Of a DNA stretch of 64,000 nt, positions 36,125-45,263 are shown piece by piece. Under the pieces are notes generated by a model. The model made no database searches. It worked only from the letters and a program-made list of their open reading frames with translations, and was not told the origin of the DNA. The translations under genes were made by a program, and so were the position numbers. Every line of letters starts with the position of its first letter. The stretch's first letter is position 1. Origin of the DNA: Arthrobacter sp. N199823 (lineage in GTDB: Bacteria; Actinomycetota; Actinomycetes; Actinomycetales; Micrococcaceae); the NCBI RefSeq assembly GCF_002929705.1, contig NZ_PJIN01000007.1:124001-188000 (forward strand), written 5' to 3'.

Positions 36125-36949
36125 CTAGTTGAGCTTGAACGAGTCTATCGTCACCTTGGTGTTGGGTGCACCGTCAGAGCCACCTCCGTCGATCCCGTCC
36201 TCGGCAATAGCTGTGACAACGTCAAGGCCGCTAGTGACCTTTCCGACGATCGTGTAGCCGCCGTCGGTCTGCGGCAGGTTGGTGTCTTCATAGCTAATGA
36301 AGAACTGGGTGCCGTTACTGTAGGTGGTGCTAGCGCGCGCTACAGCGATGGTTCCGGCCGGGTACACACCGTCCGCCGGGGTGTTTTCTACCGGGCCCCA
36401 CTGGTAGCTGGGATCGCCTGCGCCATCGCCCTTAAGCGAGCCACACTGGAGCACGCCGAAATTGGGCGAGTTGGTGAGGCGGTGGCAGCTTTTGCCCTCC
36501 ATGAAGCCGGAGTCGGCCAGGGACTTGAACACGGCGGCGGCCTGCGGAGCTTTGGTGCCGTCAAGCTCCACACCCAGCGGCTTGCCGTTGAGCGTCAAGG
36601 TGCCGGTGAATGTTTTGCCTTTGGCGGTGTCCGCCTTGGGAACCGTGGGACTGTTGGTTTCGACAGGTGCCGCCTCGGTGGCGGCAGCCGTTGGCGTGGC
36701 CGTTGCGGTGGCCGCGGGAGCAGAACTGTTCGCGGAGGCAGCCGGGTCCGCGACGACGTCGTCCGTCTTAGGGGTGAACACCGTCAAGGCCAGCACAATG
36801 GCCAGGACCAACGCGACGCCGATCGCGATGAAGGCGATGACGTTGTCACGCTTACGCCGCTGGACCTGTTCCCGTTGGAAGGCCTGGTTGGCCTCCATGC
36901 GCGCCACACGGGCCTTGGTTTCGCGGGTGGACTTGTTGCTGTTGACCAA
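36125..36949 (-). CDS. membrane-anchored cyclophilin-type peptidyl-prolyl isomerase
   Basis: A 274-residue protein with a short basic cytosolic N-terminus, a single helix (VIAFIAIGVALVLAIVLALTVF, residues about 36-57), a Thr/Ala-rich linker and a C-terminal cyclophilin domain outside the membrane. Seen: FMEGKSCHRLTN, GDGAGDPSYQWGP, FFISYEDT and GYTIVGKVTSGLDVV. Catalytic Arg/Phe/His positions are only partly canonical. Start: TTG at 36949 with AAGAGG 6 nt ahead; TTG at 36967 is equally open. In M. tuberculosis ppiB also sits between rel and hisS. Confidence 0.82.
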   Translation of the reverse strand: MVNSNKSTRETKARVARMEANQAFQREQVQRRKRDNVIAFIAIGVALVLAIVLALTVFTPKTDDVVADPAASANSSAPAATATATPTAAATEAAPVETNSPTVPKADTAKGKTFTGTLTLNGKPLGVELDGTKAPQAAAVFKSLADSGFMEGKSCHRLTNSPNFGVLQCGSLKGDGAGDPSYQWGPVENTPADGVYPAGTIAVARASTTYSNGTQFFISYEDTNLPQTDGGYTIVGKVTSGLDVVTAIAEDGIDGGGSDGAPNTKVTIDSFKLN

Positions 36950-37194
36950 CGGTGCCTCTTCCTTCAAATGGTTCCTTCAAAATGGAACGGTCTGTTCACG
37001 CGGCGCTATCGCGGCCGGGTAGGTTAGGGGTGTGCTGTCAAACCTTATAAAATGGCAGCCGGTGCCAGTTTACCCATGTAATGCCCGCCCTCCGGTGAGC
37101 ATGACCTGGTCGCGGCGCACCGTTACGTTTACCCGCCCCGCCGAGTCCCGCGAACAACTTTGTGGACCCGGTGCATGTTAGGAGAGCAACACCC

Positions 37195-38541
37195 ATGGCA
37201 CGCAACGCCTCCTTGTCCGGTTTTCCCGAGTGGCTTCCCGAGGAGCGCTTGGTGGAGGCGCATGTGCTGGACACTCTGCGCCGCACCTTCGAGCTCCACG
37301 GATTCAGCTCCATTGAGACTCGGGCTGTAGAAACCGTTGGCCATCTTCTGCGCAAGGGGGAGATCGATAAAGAAGTGTATGGACTCTCCCGGTTGCAGGA
37401 CGACGACGGAAATTCCGCCGTGGCCTCCAAGGACGATCCCAACGCGCTGGCCCTGCACTTCGATCTGACGGTGCCCTTTGCCCGCTACGTTGTGGAAAAC
37501 GCTGGTTACTTGTCCTTCCCGTTCCGCCGGTACCAGATTCAGAAGGTCTGGCGCGGCGAGCGTCCCCAGGAGGGCCGCGCCCGCGAATTCACGCAGGCGG
37601 ACATTGACGTAGTGGCCGACGGCGTATTGCCCTTCCGCTATGACGTGGAACTTGCGCTGGTCATCGCCGAGGCGCTCTCCGCCCTGCCGATCCCCGCCTT
37701 CAAGCTGCGCATCAACAACCGCAAGCTGGCCGAGGGCTTCTACCGCGGCATCGGCCTCACGGACACGGCCGGCGTGCTGCGCAGCATCGATAAGCTGGAG
37801 AAGATTGGCGCCGAGAGGGTTGCCGAGCTGCTCAAGACTGAGCTCGGTGCAACCCAGGAGCAGGCAGATAAGGCGCTGGCACTGGCATCCATCCGTACCG
37901 AGGACACCTCCTTCGTGGCTGCTGTGCGCGCACTGGGCGTCACTGACGAGCTCATGGAAGAGGGCCTGAACGAGCTCGAACAGGTCATTTCTGCGGCCGT
38001 CAAGAGCGCGCCCGGCTCCGTTGTGGCAGATCTCTCCATTGCCCGCGGTCTGGATTACTACACGGGAACTGTTTACGAGACTGTGCTGGTGGGTCATGAG
38101 CAGTTGGGTTCCATCTGCTCCGGCGGCCGCTACGACGCACTGGCCTCTAAGGGCAACCGCAAGTTCCCCGGTGTTGGGCTGTCCATTGGCGTCACGCGCC
38201 TCGTGGCACGGATCCTCAGCCAGGAATTTGCCAAGGCCTCCCGCTCCGTTCCCACCGCCGTGCTCGTCACATTGCTTGATGAGGACAGCTGGGGCGATGC
38301 CCAAGATGTGGCAACGGCCCTGCGCGCCCGCGGAATATCCACCGAAGTTGCCGCCAAGGCGGATAAGTTCGGCAAGCAGATCAAGTACGCGGACAAGCGC
38401 GGCATCCCGTACGTGTGGTTCACCGACGAGTCCGGCACACACCAGGTCAAGGACATCCGCTCCGGCGAGCAGGTCGAAGCCGACCCCGCCACGTGGATGC
38501 CGCCCGCCGTTGATCTGACCCCGCAGATCATCGTCGCGTAG
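37195..38541 (+). CDS. hisS: histidyl-tRNA synthetase
   Basis: Class II synthetase of 448 residues. Seen: LSGFPEWLPEERLVEAHVLD, motif 2 FRRYQIQKVWRGERPQEGRAREF, the histidine-binding motif IARGLDYYTGTVYET and SICSGGRYDAL, motif 3 GVGLSIGVTRL, and a C-terminal anticodon domain. ATG at 37195 with AGGAGA 10 nt before; the open frame begins 33 nt earlier. It is divergent from the cyclophilin gene. Confidence 0.93.
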   Translation: MARNASLSGFPEWLPEERLVEAHVLDTLRRTFELHGFSSIETRAVETVGHLLRKGEIDKEVYGLSRLQDDDGNSAVASKDDPNALALHFDLTVPFARYVVENAGYLSFPFRRYQIQKVWRGERPQEGRAREFTQADIDVVADGVLPFRYDVELALVIAEALSALPIPAFKLRINNRKLAEGFYRGIGLTDTAGVLRSIDKLEKIGAERVAELLKTELGATQEQADKALALASIRTEDTSFVAAVRALGVTDELMEEGLNELEQVISAAVKSAPGSVVADLSIARGLDYYTGTVYETVLVGHEQLGSICSGGRYDALASKGNRKFPGVGLSIGVTRLVARILSQEFAKASRSVPTAVLVTLLDEDSWGDAQDVATALRARGISTEVAAKADKFGKQIKYADKRGIPYVWFTDESGTHQVKDIRSGEQVEADPATWMPPAVDLTPQIIVA

Positions 38542-38555
38542 CCCCGCTCCTCTGT

Positions 38556-38616
38556 ATCGATCCGTGAGAACTGGTCGTTATGGTGGGCTGATAACAGCCA
38601 TTTCTCACGGATCGAT
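38556..38616 (+). repeat. long palindromic hairpin between hisS and aspS
   Basis: ATCGATCCGTGAGAA at 38556-38570 is the exact inverse of TTCTCACGGATCGAT at 38602-38616. Inside, TGG pairs CCA and GTTAT (38577-38581) pairs ATAAC (38591-38595), giving one nearly continuous stem with a 9-nt loop. There is no T-run. Position after hisS fits a terminator, but the length and symmetry also fit a dispersed palindromic element. Confidence 0.75.
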
Positions 38617-38738
38617 GCAGCGCCACCGGGTGGCAGGGCCCGCTCGACCACGGTGATGCTCAATCACCGGTAAACTTCATATCAAACACTTGTGCGGCCC
38701 GGAATCGCGGGCTGTTAACCACCATTGAAAGGAATGTT

Positions 38739-40541
38739 GTGCTGCGCACACATGACCTAGGCTCCTTGCGGGCTGAACATATTGGCCAAACCGTCACGCT
38801 TTCGGGCTGGGTTGCCCGCCGCCGTGATCACGGTGGAGTGGCTTTCCTGGATCTGCGTGACGCATCCGGTGTGGCACAGATTGTGGTGCGTGAGGAAGAA
38901 ATCTTCCACGCACTGCGTAACGAATTTGTTTTGCAGATCACCGGAACGGTCTCTCGCCGCCCGGAAGGCAATGAGAACGCGGCTCTCGCCACAGGTGAGA
39001 TCGAAGTCATGGCCGATGAGGTTATCGTCTTGAACGAAGCGGCCCCGCTGCCGTTCCAGGTGGATGACCATGTTGAGGTGGGTGAGGAAGCACGCCTGAA
39101 GCACCGCTACCTGGACCTGCGCCGCCCGGGCATGCAGCGCAACATGCGCCTGCGCTCCGAAGCCAACCGTGTGGCCCGCAACTTGCTGCACGATCAGGGT
39201 TACATCGAGATTGAAACCCCCACGCTGACCCGCTCCACCCCTGAGGGTGCCCGCGACTTCGTGGTGCCGGCACGTCTGGCTCCGGGTTCCTGGTACGCAC
39301 TGCCGCAGTCCCCGCAGCTGTTCAAGCAGCTCCTGCAGGTGGGTGGCTTTGAGAAGTACTACCAGATTGCTCGCTGCTACCGTGACGAAGATTTCCGTGC
39401 GGACCGCCAGCCCGAGTTCACCCAGCTCGACATCGAAGCCAGCTTCGTTGACCAGGATGACATCATCGCCTTGGGCGAAAAAGTTGTCTCCGAGTTGTGG
39501 AAGCTGATCGACGTTGAGATCCCCATGCCGATCCAGCGCATGACGTACCGAGACGCCATGGCTCGCTTCGGCTCCGACAAGCCGGATCTGCGCTTCGGCC
39601 TGGAACTGACTGATCTGACCGAATTCTTCAAGGACACCGACTTTGGCGTCTTCAAGGCTCCCTACGTGGGCGCAGTTGTCATGCCCGGCGGAGCTTCACA
39701 GCCTCGCCGCCAGCTGGATGCTTGGCAGGAATGGGCCAAGCAGCGCGGCGCCAAGGGTCTGGCCTATGTCCTGATCAAGGAAGAAGGCGAGCTCACCGGT
39801 CCGGTGGCCAAGAACTTGACTGACACCGAGCGTGCCGGCCTGGCCGACGCTGTTGGCGCCAAGACCGGCGATGCCATCTTCTTTGCCGCTGGCGAGGTTG
39901 CCCCTTCCCGTGCACTGCTCGGCGCCGCTCGTGTTGAGATCGGTCACCGCACCGGCCTGATCAACCCGAAGGATTGGGCGTTTGTGTGGGTTGTTGACGC
40001 TCCCATGTTCGAGCCCACCAGCGTTGCCGTTGGTTCCGGCGATGTGGCCCTGGGCCACAGCGCCTGGACGGCCGTGCACCACGCGTTCACCTCGCCCAAG
40101 CCCGAGTTCATGGACACCTTCGACACCGATCCGGGCGAGGCCTTGGCCTACGCCTACGACATCGTCTGCAACGGTAACGAAATTGGTGGCGGTTCCATCC
40201 GTATCCACCGCCGCGACATCCAGGAGCGCGTCTTCGGCGTCATGGGCATCTCCGAGGCCGAGGCCGACGAGAAGTTCGGCTTCTTGCTGGATGGCTTCAA
40301 GTTCGGCGCCCCGCCGCATGGTGGCATCGCCATTGGCTGGGACCGTGCCGTGTCATTGCTGGCCGGTGTTGACTCCATCCGCGACGTCATTGCGTTCCCG
40401 AAGTCCGGTGGCGGTTACGACCCCATGACAGAGGCTCCGGCCCCGATCACGGCTCAGCAGCGCAAGGAAGCCGGCGTTGACTTCAAGCCGGAGGCCAAGA
40501 AGGCTGACCCTGAAGCTAAGGGCGACACTGACGCCAAGTAG
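38739..40541 (+). CDS. aspS: aspartyl-tRNA synthetase
   Basis: A 600-residue class IIb synthetase of the bacterial type. Seen: N-terminal OB-fold ([24 protein letters not shown]), catalytic motif 2 [25 protein letters not shown], the bacterial GAD insertion domain in the middle, and motif 3 [16 protein letters not shown]. The C-terminal 40 residues are a Lys/Ala/Asp-rich tail. GTG at 38739 with AAAGGA ahead. Whether it is discriminating or also charges tRNA-Asn cannot be told without anticodon-loop residue analysis. Confidence 0.93.
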   Translation: MLRTHDLGSLRAEHIGQTVTLSGWVARRRDHGGVAFLDLRDASGVAQIVVREEEIFHALRNEFVLQITGTVSRRPEGNENAALATGEIEVMADEVIVLNEAAPLPFQVDDHVEVGEEARLKHRYLDLRRPGMQRNMRLRSEANRVARNLLHDQGYIEIETPTLTRSTPEGARDFVVPARLAPGSWYALPQSPQLFKQLLQVGGFEKYYQIARCYRDEDFRADRQPEFTQLDIEASFVDQDDIIALGEKVVSELWKLIDVEIPMPIQRMTYRDAMARFGSDKPDLRFGLELTDLTEFFKDTDFGVFKAPYVGAVVMPGGASQPRRQLDAWQEWAKQRGAKGLAYVLIKEEGELTGPVAKNLTDTERAGLADAVGAKTGDAIFFAAGEVAPSRALLGAARVEIGHRTGLINPKDWAFVWVVDAPMFEPTSVAVGSGDVALGHSAWTAVHHAFTSPKPEFMDTFDTDPGEALAYAYDIVCNGNEIGGGSIRIHRRDIQERVFGVMGISEAEADEKFGFLLDGFKFGAPPHGGIAIGWDRAVSLLAGVDSIRDVIAFPKSGGGYDPMTEAPAPITAQQRKEAGVDFKPEAKKADPEAKGDTDAK

Positions 40542-40555
40542 TTTTGTGCCTGCCT

Positions 40556-40603
40556 AAAATGCCTGTCTTCCCGTTAGTGGGGAGGCAGGCATTTTGTTTT
40601 TTT
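40556..40603 (+). terminator. terminator after aspS
   Basis: AAAATGCCTG (40556-40565) pairs with CAGGCATTTT (40586-40595), extended by seven further pairs with two wobbles, loop GTTAGT, then GTTTTTTT. A clear Rho-independent terminator. Confidence 0.93.
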
Positions 40604-40699
40604 CACGCTCGACGGCGGCTCCCTCACCTCCGCGGTTGCCTGCGAGGGTGCCGTGTGCAGCACCGTCCATCATGCAAGCGAATTCTGTAGAATCGCTGA

Positions 40700-41242
40700 A
40701 TGCTCACCGAGACGAAACGCTTGCTCCTGGAACGACCCTGCACCGAGGACGCCGATGGCTTGCACCAGATCTGTAGCGATCCGCGCGTCTGGAGACATTT
40801 CCCCAGCCTGCGGCATGCGGATTTGGAACAGACCCAGATGATGCTGGACCAGTTTATTGCCGTGTGGGACCGTGATGGTTTGGGTCCGTGGGTGGTCAAG
40901 AATCCCAGTGACCAGCGCATCATCGGCTACGGTGGTTGCTCCGCCAAGCAGGATATGTTTTGGAACTTGGGATATCGTTTTGCTTTTGACACACAAGGCC
41001 AAGGCTTCGCAACGGAATTGGCTCGTGAAGCCATCATGGCCGCTAAGCTGAGGCGAGCCGAGCTTCCCATTGTGGCGTACCTGCTCGAACATAACGCGGC
41101 TTCCGCACGCGTCGCCGAGAAGGTTGGCCTCACCTTGGCGCACAGGGGAATCGATGCAGGCAACCCGGATCCGGCGGCAATTCGGCTTGTCTACGCAGAC
41201 CGGGAGCTGACGGCGGAGGAACTGGCACACATCATGCTCTGA
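40700..41242 (+). CDS. GNAT-family N-acetyltransferase (RimJ-like)
   Basis: A 180-residue acetyltransferase of the RimJ/RimL-like group. Seen: LTETKRLLLERPCTEDADGL at the start, IGYGGCSAKQDMFWNLGYRF, the CoA motif TQGQGFATELAREAIMAA and LEHNAASARVAEKVGLTLAHRG. Substrate unknown; such enzymes often modify protein N-termini or small molecules. The ATG has no ribosome site but TAGAAT at 40688-40693 ends 6 nt before it, so a leaderless mRNA is likely. Confidence 0.8.
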   Translation: MLTETKRLLLERPCTEDADGLHQICSDPRVWRHFPSLRHADLEQTQMMLDQFIAVWDRDGLGPWVVKNPSDQRIIGYGGCSAKQDMFWNLGYRFAFDTQGQGFATELAREAIMAAKLRRAELPIVAYLLEHNAASARVAEKVGLTLAHRGIDAGNPDPAAIRLVYADRELTAEELAHIML

Positions 41243-41275
41243 GCCTCCGGCAGCCTGCTCCCGGGGTGTTGCGTG

Positions 41276-41890
41276 CTACCAATCCACTCCCGCTGCTCTG
41301 AGGATCGAAGTGATCTTCTCATCGTGTTCCGCTTCCCATTCGTCAAGCGTTTGAGCTTGCTCTGCCTGCGCCTTGTCAGAGACGGACTCAAGCACTGATT
41401 CGAGGATTTTCCCTGGCACGGCAACGATCCCTTCCTCATCCGCCACGAGGAAGTCGCCAGCATGCACCAGGACGCCGCCGCAGTTGACCGGTTGCTGCAA
41501 CGGCAGGACTACAGCTTTCAGACCAGGTTTAGGTACTACAGCACGGGCAAAGACGGCAAATCCCAGATCACGGATTTCCTGCACGTCACGGATGGCACCG
41601 TCAACTATCAATCCGGCGATCCCGCGCCGCTGCGCCACAGCACAGACGTTGCCTCCTGCGATCGCGTGGGAAGCGTCGCCGCCATCGACCACGAGCACCG
41701 ACCCTGCCGGGGCCCGGTGGATCGCCGCATGCAGCATCAGATTATCGCCAGGAGCGCAGCGGACCGTATAGGCCGGCCCGCTCAGCCGAGCACCTTCCCA
41801 CAAAGGGCGAATGTCAGGGGACAGGACCTGCGCGCGACTGACCTGTTCGGCAATGGCTGTGGGAGAAATGAAGCTCGTTGGATCGGCCAT
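41276..41890 (-). CDS. RraA-family aldolase/decarboxylase
   Basis: A 204-residue protein of the RraA fold. Seen: SGPAYTVRCAPGDNLMLHAAI, VLVVDGGDASHAIAGGNV, RGIAGLIVDGAIRDVQEIRDLGF with the conserved Arg-Asp pair that binds metal and substrate, then VHAGDFLVADEEGIVAVP. In actinobacteria such proteins are usually oxaloacetate decarboxylase or 4-hydroxy-4-methyl-2-oxoglutarate aldolase rather than RNase E inhibitors. Start ATG 41890 (MADPTSF) with GAAGGA ahead. It stands alone between two acetyltransferase genes. Confidence 0.78.
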   Translation of the reverse strand: MADPTSFISPTAIAEQVSRAQVLSPDIRPLWEGARLSGPAYTVRCAPGDNLMLHAAIHRAPAGSVLVVDGGDASHAIAGGNVCAVAQRRGIAGLIVDGAIRDVQEIRDLGFAVFARAVVPKPGLKAVVLPLQQPVNCGGVLVHAGDFLVADEEGIVAVPGKILESVLESVSDKAQAEQAQTLDEWEAEHDEKITSILRAAGVDW

Positions 41891-42072
41891 AGTGCTTCCT
41901 TCGGAGGAGTAGGAGTGTCGTGTATGCGATCCTACGGGTCCCCGACGTGCACCGGGTCCAGGGTATCCGTAATACCCTCCTCTAACTTTCGACGGCGTCG
42001 CCACCCTGTGGCTGTTGGCTCGCCCACAGGGTTGCCGCTCAGCCGGTCCCCGGTTGCCGTTAAGCTGTTGCA

Positions 42073-42897
42073 ATGACAATTGCGGGCGCCGGAAACCTTG
42101 ACCTTTTAGAGCAGCTCATGAACGCTGCGTGGCCGGCCCCGGATGCAGAAGACCTGGACGGCTGGTTCCTGCGCTCTGCCGGCGGTGTCACTCAACGAGC
42201 CAACTCTGTGTGGCCCGTGTCGGCGCCCAGCGATAGTGCCGCTGCGCTGCGGGCCACGACGCGTTGGTACGCCGACCGCCGCCAACCGGTGATTTTTCAG
42301 CTGAGCCACCGTGCTGAAAACGCGGCTTTGGAAGCGTTGCTCGATCAGCAGTCCTATAGCAAGCAGTCGCAGACACTCATCATGACCGCCACGGCAGGAC
42401 CCGCGGCGGCACCCGGCTCAGCGGTCGAGGTCACTAATCCACTACCGCCAACGAGCACCATCACCATGAGCGATGCCCCCACGCAGGACTGGTTGGAACT
42501 GTGGTGGAGCGTTGACGGCCGCGGCGGGCCGCAGGAAATGGCTATGGCCCACAGCATTCTTATCGCCGCACCGGCCCTGTACGCCACAGCTCATGACCAA
42601 CACGGCGTGGCCGTAGGCACCGGACGCCTCGCCATGCCGAACGTAGCAGGCTCCGCCGGGTGGGGCGGCTTGTACTCCATGGCCGTCCATCCCCAAGCTC
42701 GCCGCCGCGGCATCGCCACGGAAATCTTGGGTGCCCTGACTGCAGCCGGGGAGGACAGGGGCCTGCACAGCTACTGGCTCATGGTGACAGCTGCCAACAT
42801 AGGCGCCCAACAGCTTTACACTCGAGCCGGGTTCACCGAACAAGGCCGGTACCACTACCGTCAAGCACCGCTGCGCCGCGTGCCCATGGCCTGCTGA
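42073..42897 (+). CDS. GNAT-family N-acetyltransferase with degenerate N-terminal half
   Basis: A 274-residue protein. The C-terminal 130 residues form a standard GNAT domain: GLYSMAVHPQARRRGIATEILGAL is the CoA loop and NIGAQQLYTRAGFTEQGRYHYR the end. The N-terminal half (LEQLMNAAWPAPDAEDLDGW, RSAGGVTQRANSVWP) matches the substrate-side domain seen in tandem GNAT proteins of actinobacteria. The ATG has TAAGCT (42061-42066) ending 6 nt before it and no ribosome site, consistent with leaderless expression. Substrate unknown. Confidence 0.75.
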   Translation: MTIAGAGNLDLLEQLMNAAWPAPDAEDLDGWFLRSAGGVTQRANSVWPVSAPSDSAAALRATTRWYADRRQPVIFQLSHRAENAALEALLDQQSYSKQSQTLIMTATAGPAAAPGSAVEVTNPLPPTSTITMSDAPTQDWLELWWSVDGRGGPQEMAMAHSILIAAPALYATAHDQHGVAVGTGRLAMPNVAGSAGWGGLYSMAVHPQARRRGIATEILGALTAAGEDRGLHSYWLMVTAANIGAQQLYTRAGFTEQGRYHYRQAPLRRVPMAC

Positions 42898-43197
42898 CGG
42901 GCCACTGCTGCTGCCCTTGACCTAGGAAACTGGCGGGCGTATCCTTCGGTTAGTTGTCAATCCTGCGGGTGCTTTCCAACACCGACTACCGGACTCGACG
43001 GCAAATGCACGTTGAAGAATTACGCCGAAAACCGGGTGCCAGAGGGCACGCAGCCAAGGCGCATCCGGTCTCCGCCACGGGAACGGGCCTAGCTTGCCTC
43101 GGCCCCGACGTGGCTGCGTCATGAATGACCCGCACGGCCGGGGTGGCTGTGGTCAGTCCCTGATCATGATGGCATGGTCAGGGGAATGGGAGTCACC
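42898..43197 (+). other. 300-nt gap before the FAD oxidase
   Basis: No gene, RNA or strong hairpin was recognised. Near the end, GGGGAATGGGAG precedes the oxidase start and includes its ribosome site. The composition is like the surroundings, so a decayed gene is possible but not supported. Confidence 0.35.
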
Positions 43198-44574
43198 ATG
43201 GACAACAACGGATTTGCGGCCCTGCAGGAAAAGGTACGCGGCCAGGTCATCACTTCCGAACACCCACTCTACGACGCCTCACGGACCGTCTATAACGGCA
43301 TGATTGACAAGCGCCCCGCAGCAATATTGCGTGTTACGCAGGTGGCTGACGTCATTGCTGGAATCAACTTTGCCCGCGATGCTGGTCTGGACCTTGCGCT
43401 TAGAGGTGGTGGGCACAGTGCGCCCGGATTCGGGACGTGCGACGGCGGCCTCGTCCTGGACTTCGCCGACTGCAGGGGCGTCCGGGTAGATCCCGCCGCC
43501 GTAACGGCCCGGGCTGAGGCAGGGACCACCTGGGCCGACTTCAACCACGCAACAAACGCCTTCGGGCTCGCAACAACCGGCGGAATTATCGGATCCACGG
43601 GCGTTGCCGGGCTGACGCTTGGCGGTGGCATCGGCTACCTCGCCCGAAAGTATGGACTGTCCTGCGACAATCTTAAATCCGCGGACGTGGTAACTGCAGA
43701 GGGGAAGTTCCTCACAGCCAGCGCAACCGAGAATGACGACCTCTTCTGGGCGTTACGTGGCGGAACGGGAAACTTCGGCGTCGTCACGTCGCTGGAATTC
43801 AACCTGCATCCCGTGGACGTGGTGTATGGTGGCGTAGTCATCTATCTGCTCGAGCATGCTGAGGTAGTCGCGCAACTGTTCCGGGACTACATTGCTACGG
43901 CTCCAGAAGATATGGGAATCTTCCTAGGATTCCACCAGGGTCCACCGGTGCCGTTCCTGCCGGAGGAGTACCACGGCAAACCTGTGGTGGTCGTGGTGGG
44001 TGGCTGGACCGGCCCCCATGACGAAGGGGAGCGGCAGTGGCAGCAATTCCTTGATGTGGCCCCAGTAGCGGGGTCATTCCTTGGCCCGCTCCCGTATCCG
44101 ATGCTCAACACCTTGTTCGACCCGCTGCTGCCGAAGGGCCTCCAGGCGTATTGGAAGGCGGAGTTTCTTCCAGCGCTAAGCGACGAGGTGATCAGCGTGG
44201 CCCAGAATTTTGGAGCTGGCGTTCCCAGCCCCCAAACGGCCAATCATTTCTATCCCATCAATGGCGCAGCCCAACGCGTAGGAGAGGATGAGACGGCCTT
44301 TCCCTACCGTGACCTCAACTTCTCGGTAGCCATCGCCGGAATGTGGGAATCTCCGGCGGACAATGTTGCCAACATGAAGTGGGTCAGAGACTACCACCAG
44401 GCCCTGCAACCCCACGGGGCAGGCGCGGGCTACGTTAATTTCCTCGATGCAGATGACCAGTCCCGCATCGAGGACAACTATGGGGGCAACTACTCCCGGT
44501 TGGCCAAGATCAAGGCGAAGTACGATCCCGGCAACCTTTTCCATATCAACCAGAACATTAAACCGGTGGCCTGA
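43198..44574 (+). CDS. FAD-binding oxidase of the berberine-bridge type
   Basis: A 458-residue flavoenzyme. Seen: the PP-loop with the covalent-FAD histidine in LRGGGHSAPGFG at about residue 75, GGLVLDFADCRG, TTGGIIGSTGVAGLTLGGGIGY, LFWALRGGTGNFGVVTSLEF, and the C-terminal BBE motif RLAKIKAKYDPGNLFHINQNI. The cysteine that forms the second flavin bond in bicovalent relatives is not present in the GSTGVAG segment, so flavin is probably bound to His only. It would oxidise an alcohol, sugar or alkaloid-like substrate with oxygen; substrate unknown. Start at 43198, GGGAG 5 nt ahead. Confidence 0.85.
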   Translation: MDNNGFAALQEKVRGQVITSEHPLYDASRTVYNGMIDKRPAAILRVTQVADVIAGINFARDAGLDLALRGGGHSAPGFGTCDGGLVLDFADCRGVRVDPAAVTARAEAGTTWADFNHATNAFGLATTGGIIGSTGVAGLTLGGGIGYLARKYGLSCDNLKSADVVTAEGKFLTASATENDDLFWALRGGTGNFGVVTSLEFNLHPVDVVYGGVVIYLLEHAEVVAQLFRDYIATAPEDMGIFLGFHQGPPVPFLPEEYHGKPVVVVVGGWTGPHDEGERQWQQFLDVAPVAGSFLGPLPYPMLNTLFDPLLPKGLQAYWKAEFLPALSDEVISVAQNFGAGVPSPQTANHFYPINGAAQRVGEDETAFPYRDLNFSVAIAGMWESPADNVANMKWVRDYHQALQPHGAGAGYVNFLDADDQSRIEDNYGGNYSRLAKIKAKYDPGNLFHINQNIKPVA

Positions 44575-44626
44575 AACGAGCAATAGGTCCGCACGAGACT
44601 TGATGTCTTCTCTGGTCGTGGCCTGG

Positions 44627-45232
44627 CTAAGCCGGAGAGTCAGTGATCTTGATGTGGATGGAACTAAAGTCCGTGGCCGCCCGCGTCAGCACGTCCATCT
44701 TCGGGTCCACCACGGCCAGGGGTGCCAGGCGGGGCAGCGTTGTGTAGCGGCGCAGGGCCGGGGCTGCTAGAGCGGACTCCACCAGCAGTTTGTCGCCGCC
44801 CGTGGCCAGGTATTCAAAGGTGCTTGCGTCAAAAATTCGGGCAGCCTCCTGTGCGGCACGTTCGGCAACGGCAGCGCCTGCATCCCCGCCGCGGGAGCGT
44901 GCAGAGGCGCTGCCCACCTTGTGTGCCACCAGTTTCCCACCCACGGCAATACCCACGGCGTAGCCGCCGCGCCGCACCAGCACAAGAGCCAGACGGCGTT
45001 CCTGAGCCGCGAGTGAGACCAAACGTTCCAGGCTCCCGGTGCCGCGGCCGGGCCTACCATCGTCGGGCCAGGGTGCGCAGAGCAGTGCGGTGGCGCCGTC
45101 ACGCATGGCCAGCAGCACGCCGTCGTCCGTGTCTGTGGTGGACGCCAATCCCCGGTGGGAAGCGGCGAAGCGATCCACCCACCCGCTCAAGCGGTCGGCG
45201 CGGACATGGGCTGTGCGTTGGGCTGAGTTCAC
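44627..45232 (-). CDS. actinobacterial Vms1-like release factor (acVLRF1) homologue with altered catalytic loop
   Basis: A 201-residue protein. Seen: LALVLVRRGGYAVGIAVGGKLVAHKVGS in the middle (in pieces: VLVRRGGYAVGI and LVAHKVGS) and the C-terminal LATGGDKLLVESALAAP, RLAPLAVVDPKMDVL and FSSIHIKITD. These match the acVLRF1 family, release-factor-like peptidyl-tRNA hydrolases related to eukaryotic Vms1/eRF1. In the remembered family pattern KVGS is followed by a QG-T-GG-S-QQR loop with the catalytic Gln; here it reads SARSRGGDAGAAVAER, without glutamine. So either the enzyme is inactive or it works differently. It is divergent from rarA. Confidence 0.65.
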   Translation of the reverse strand: MNSAQRTAHVRADRLSGWVDRFAASHRGLASTTDTDDGVLLAMRDGATALLCAPWPDDGRPGRGTGSLERLVSLAAQERRLALVLVRRGGYAVGIAVGGKLVAHKVGSASARSRGGDAGAAVAERAAQEAARIFDASTFEYLATGGDKLLVESALAAPALRRYTTLPRLAPLAVVDPKMDVLTRAATDFSSIHIKITDSPA

Positions 45233-45263
45233 GCTGCCAGACTACCGGGGATAGCCTAGGAGA

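Noticed and set aside
37129..38442. Minus-strand open frame of 437 codons
   Set aside because: Antisense to hisS; product looks like a shadow translation without motifs.
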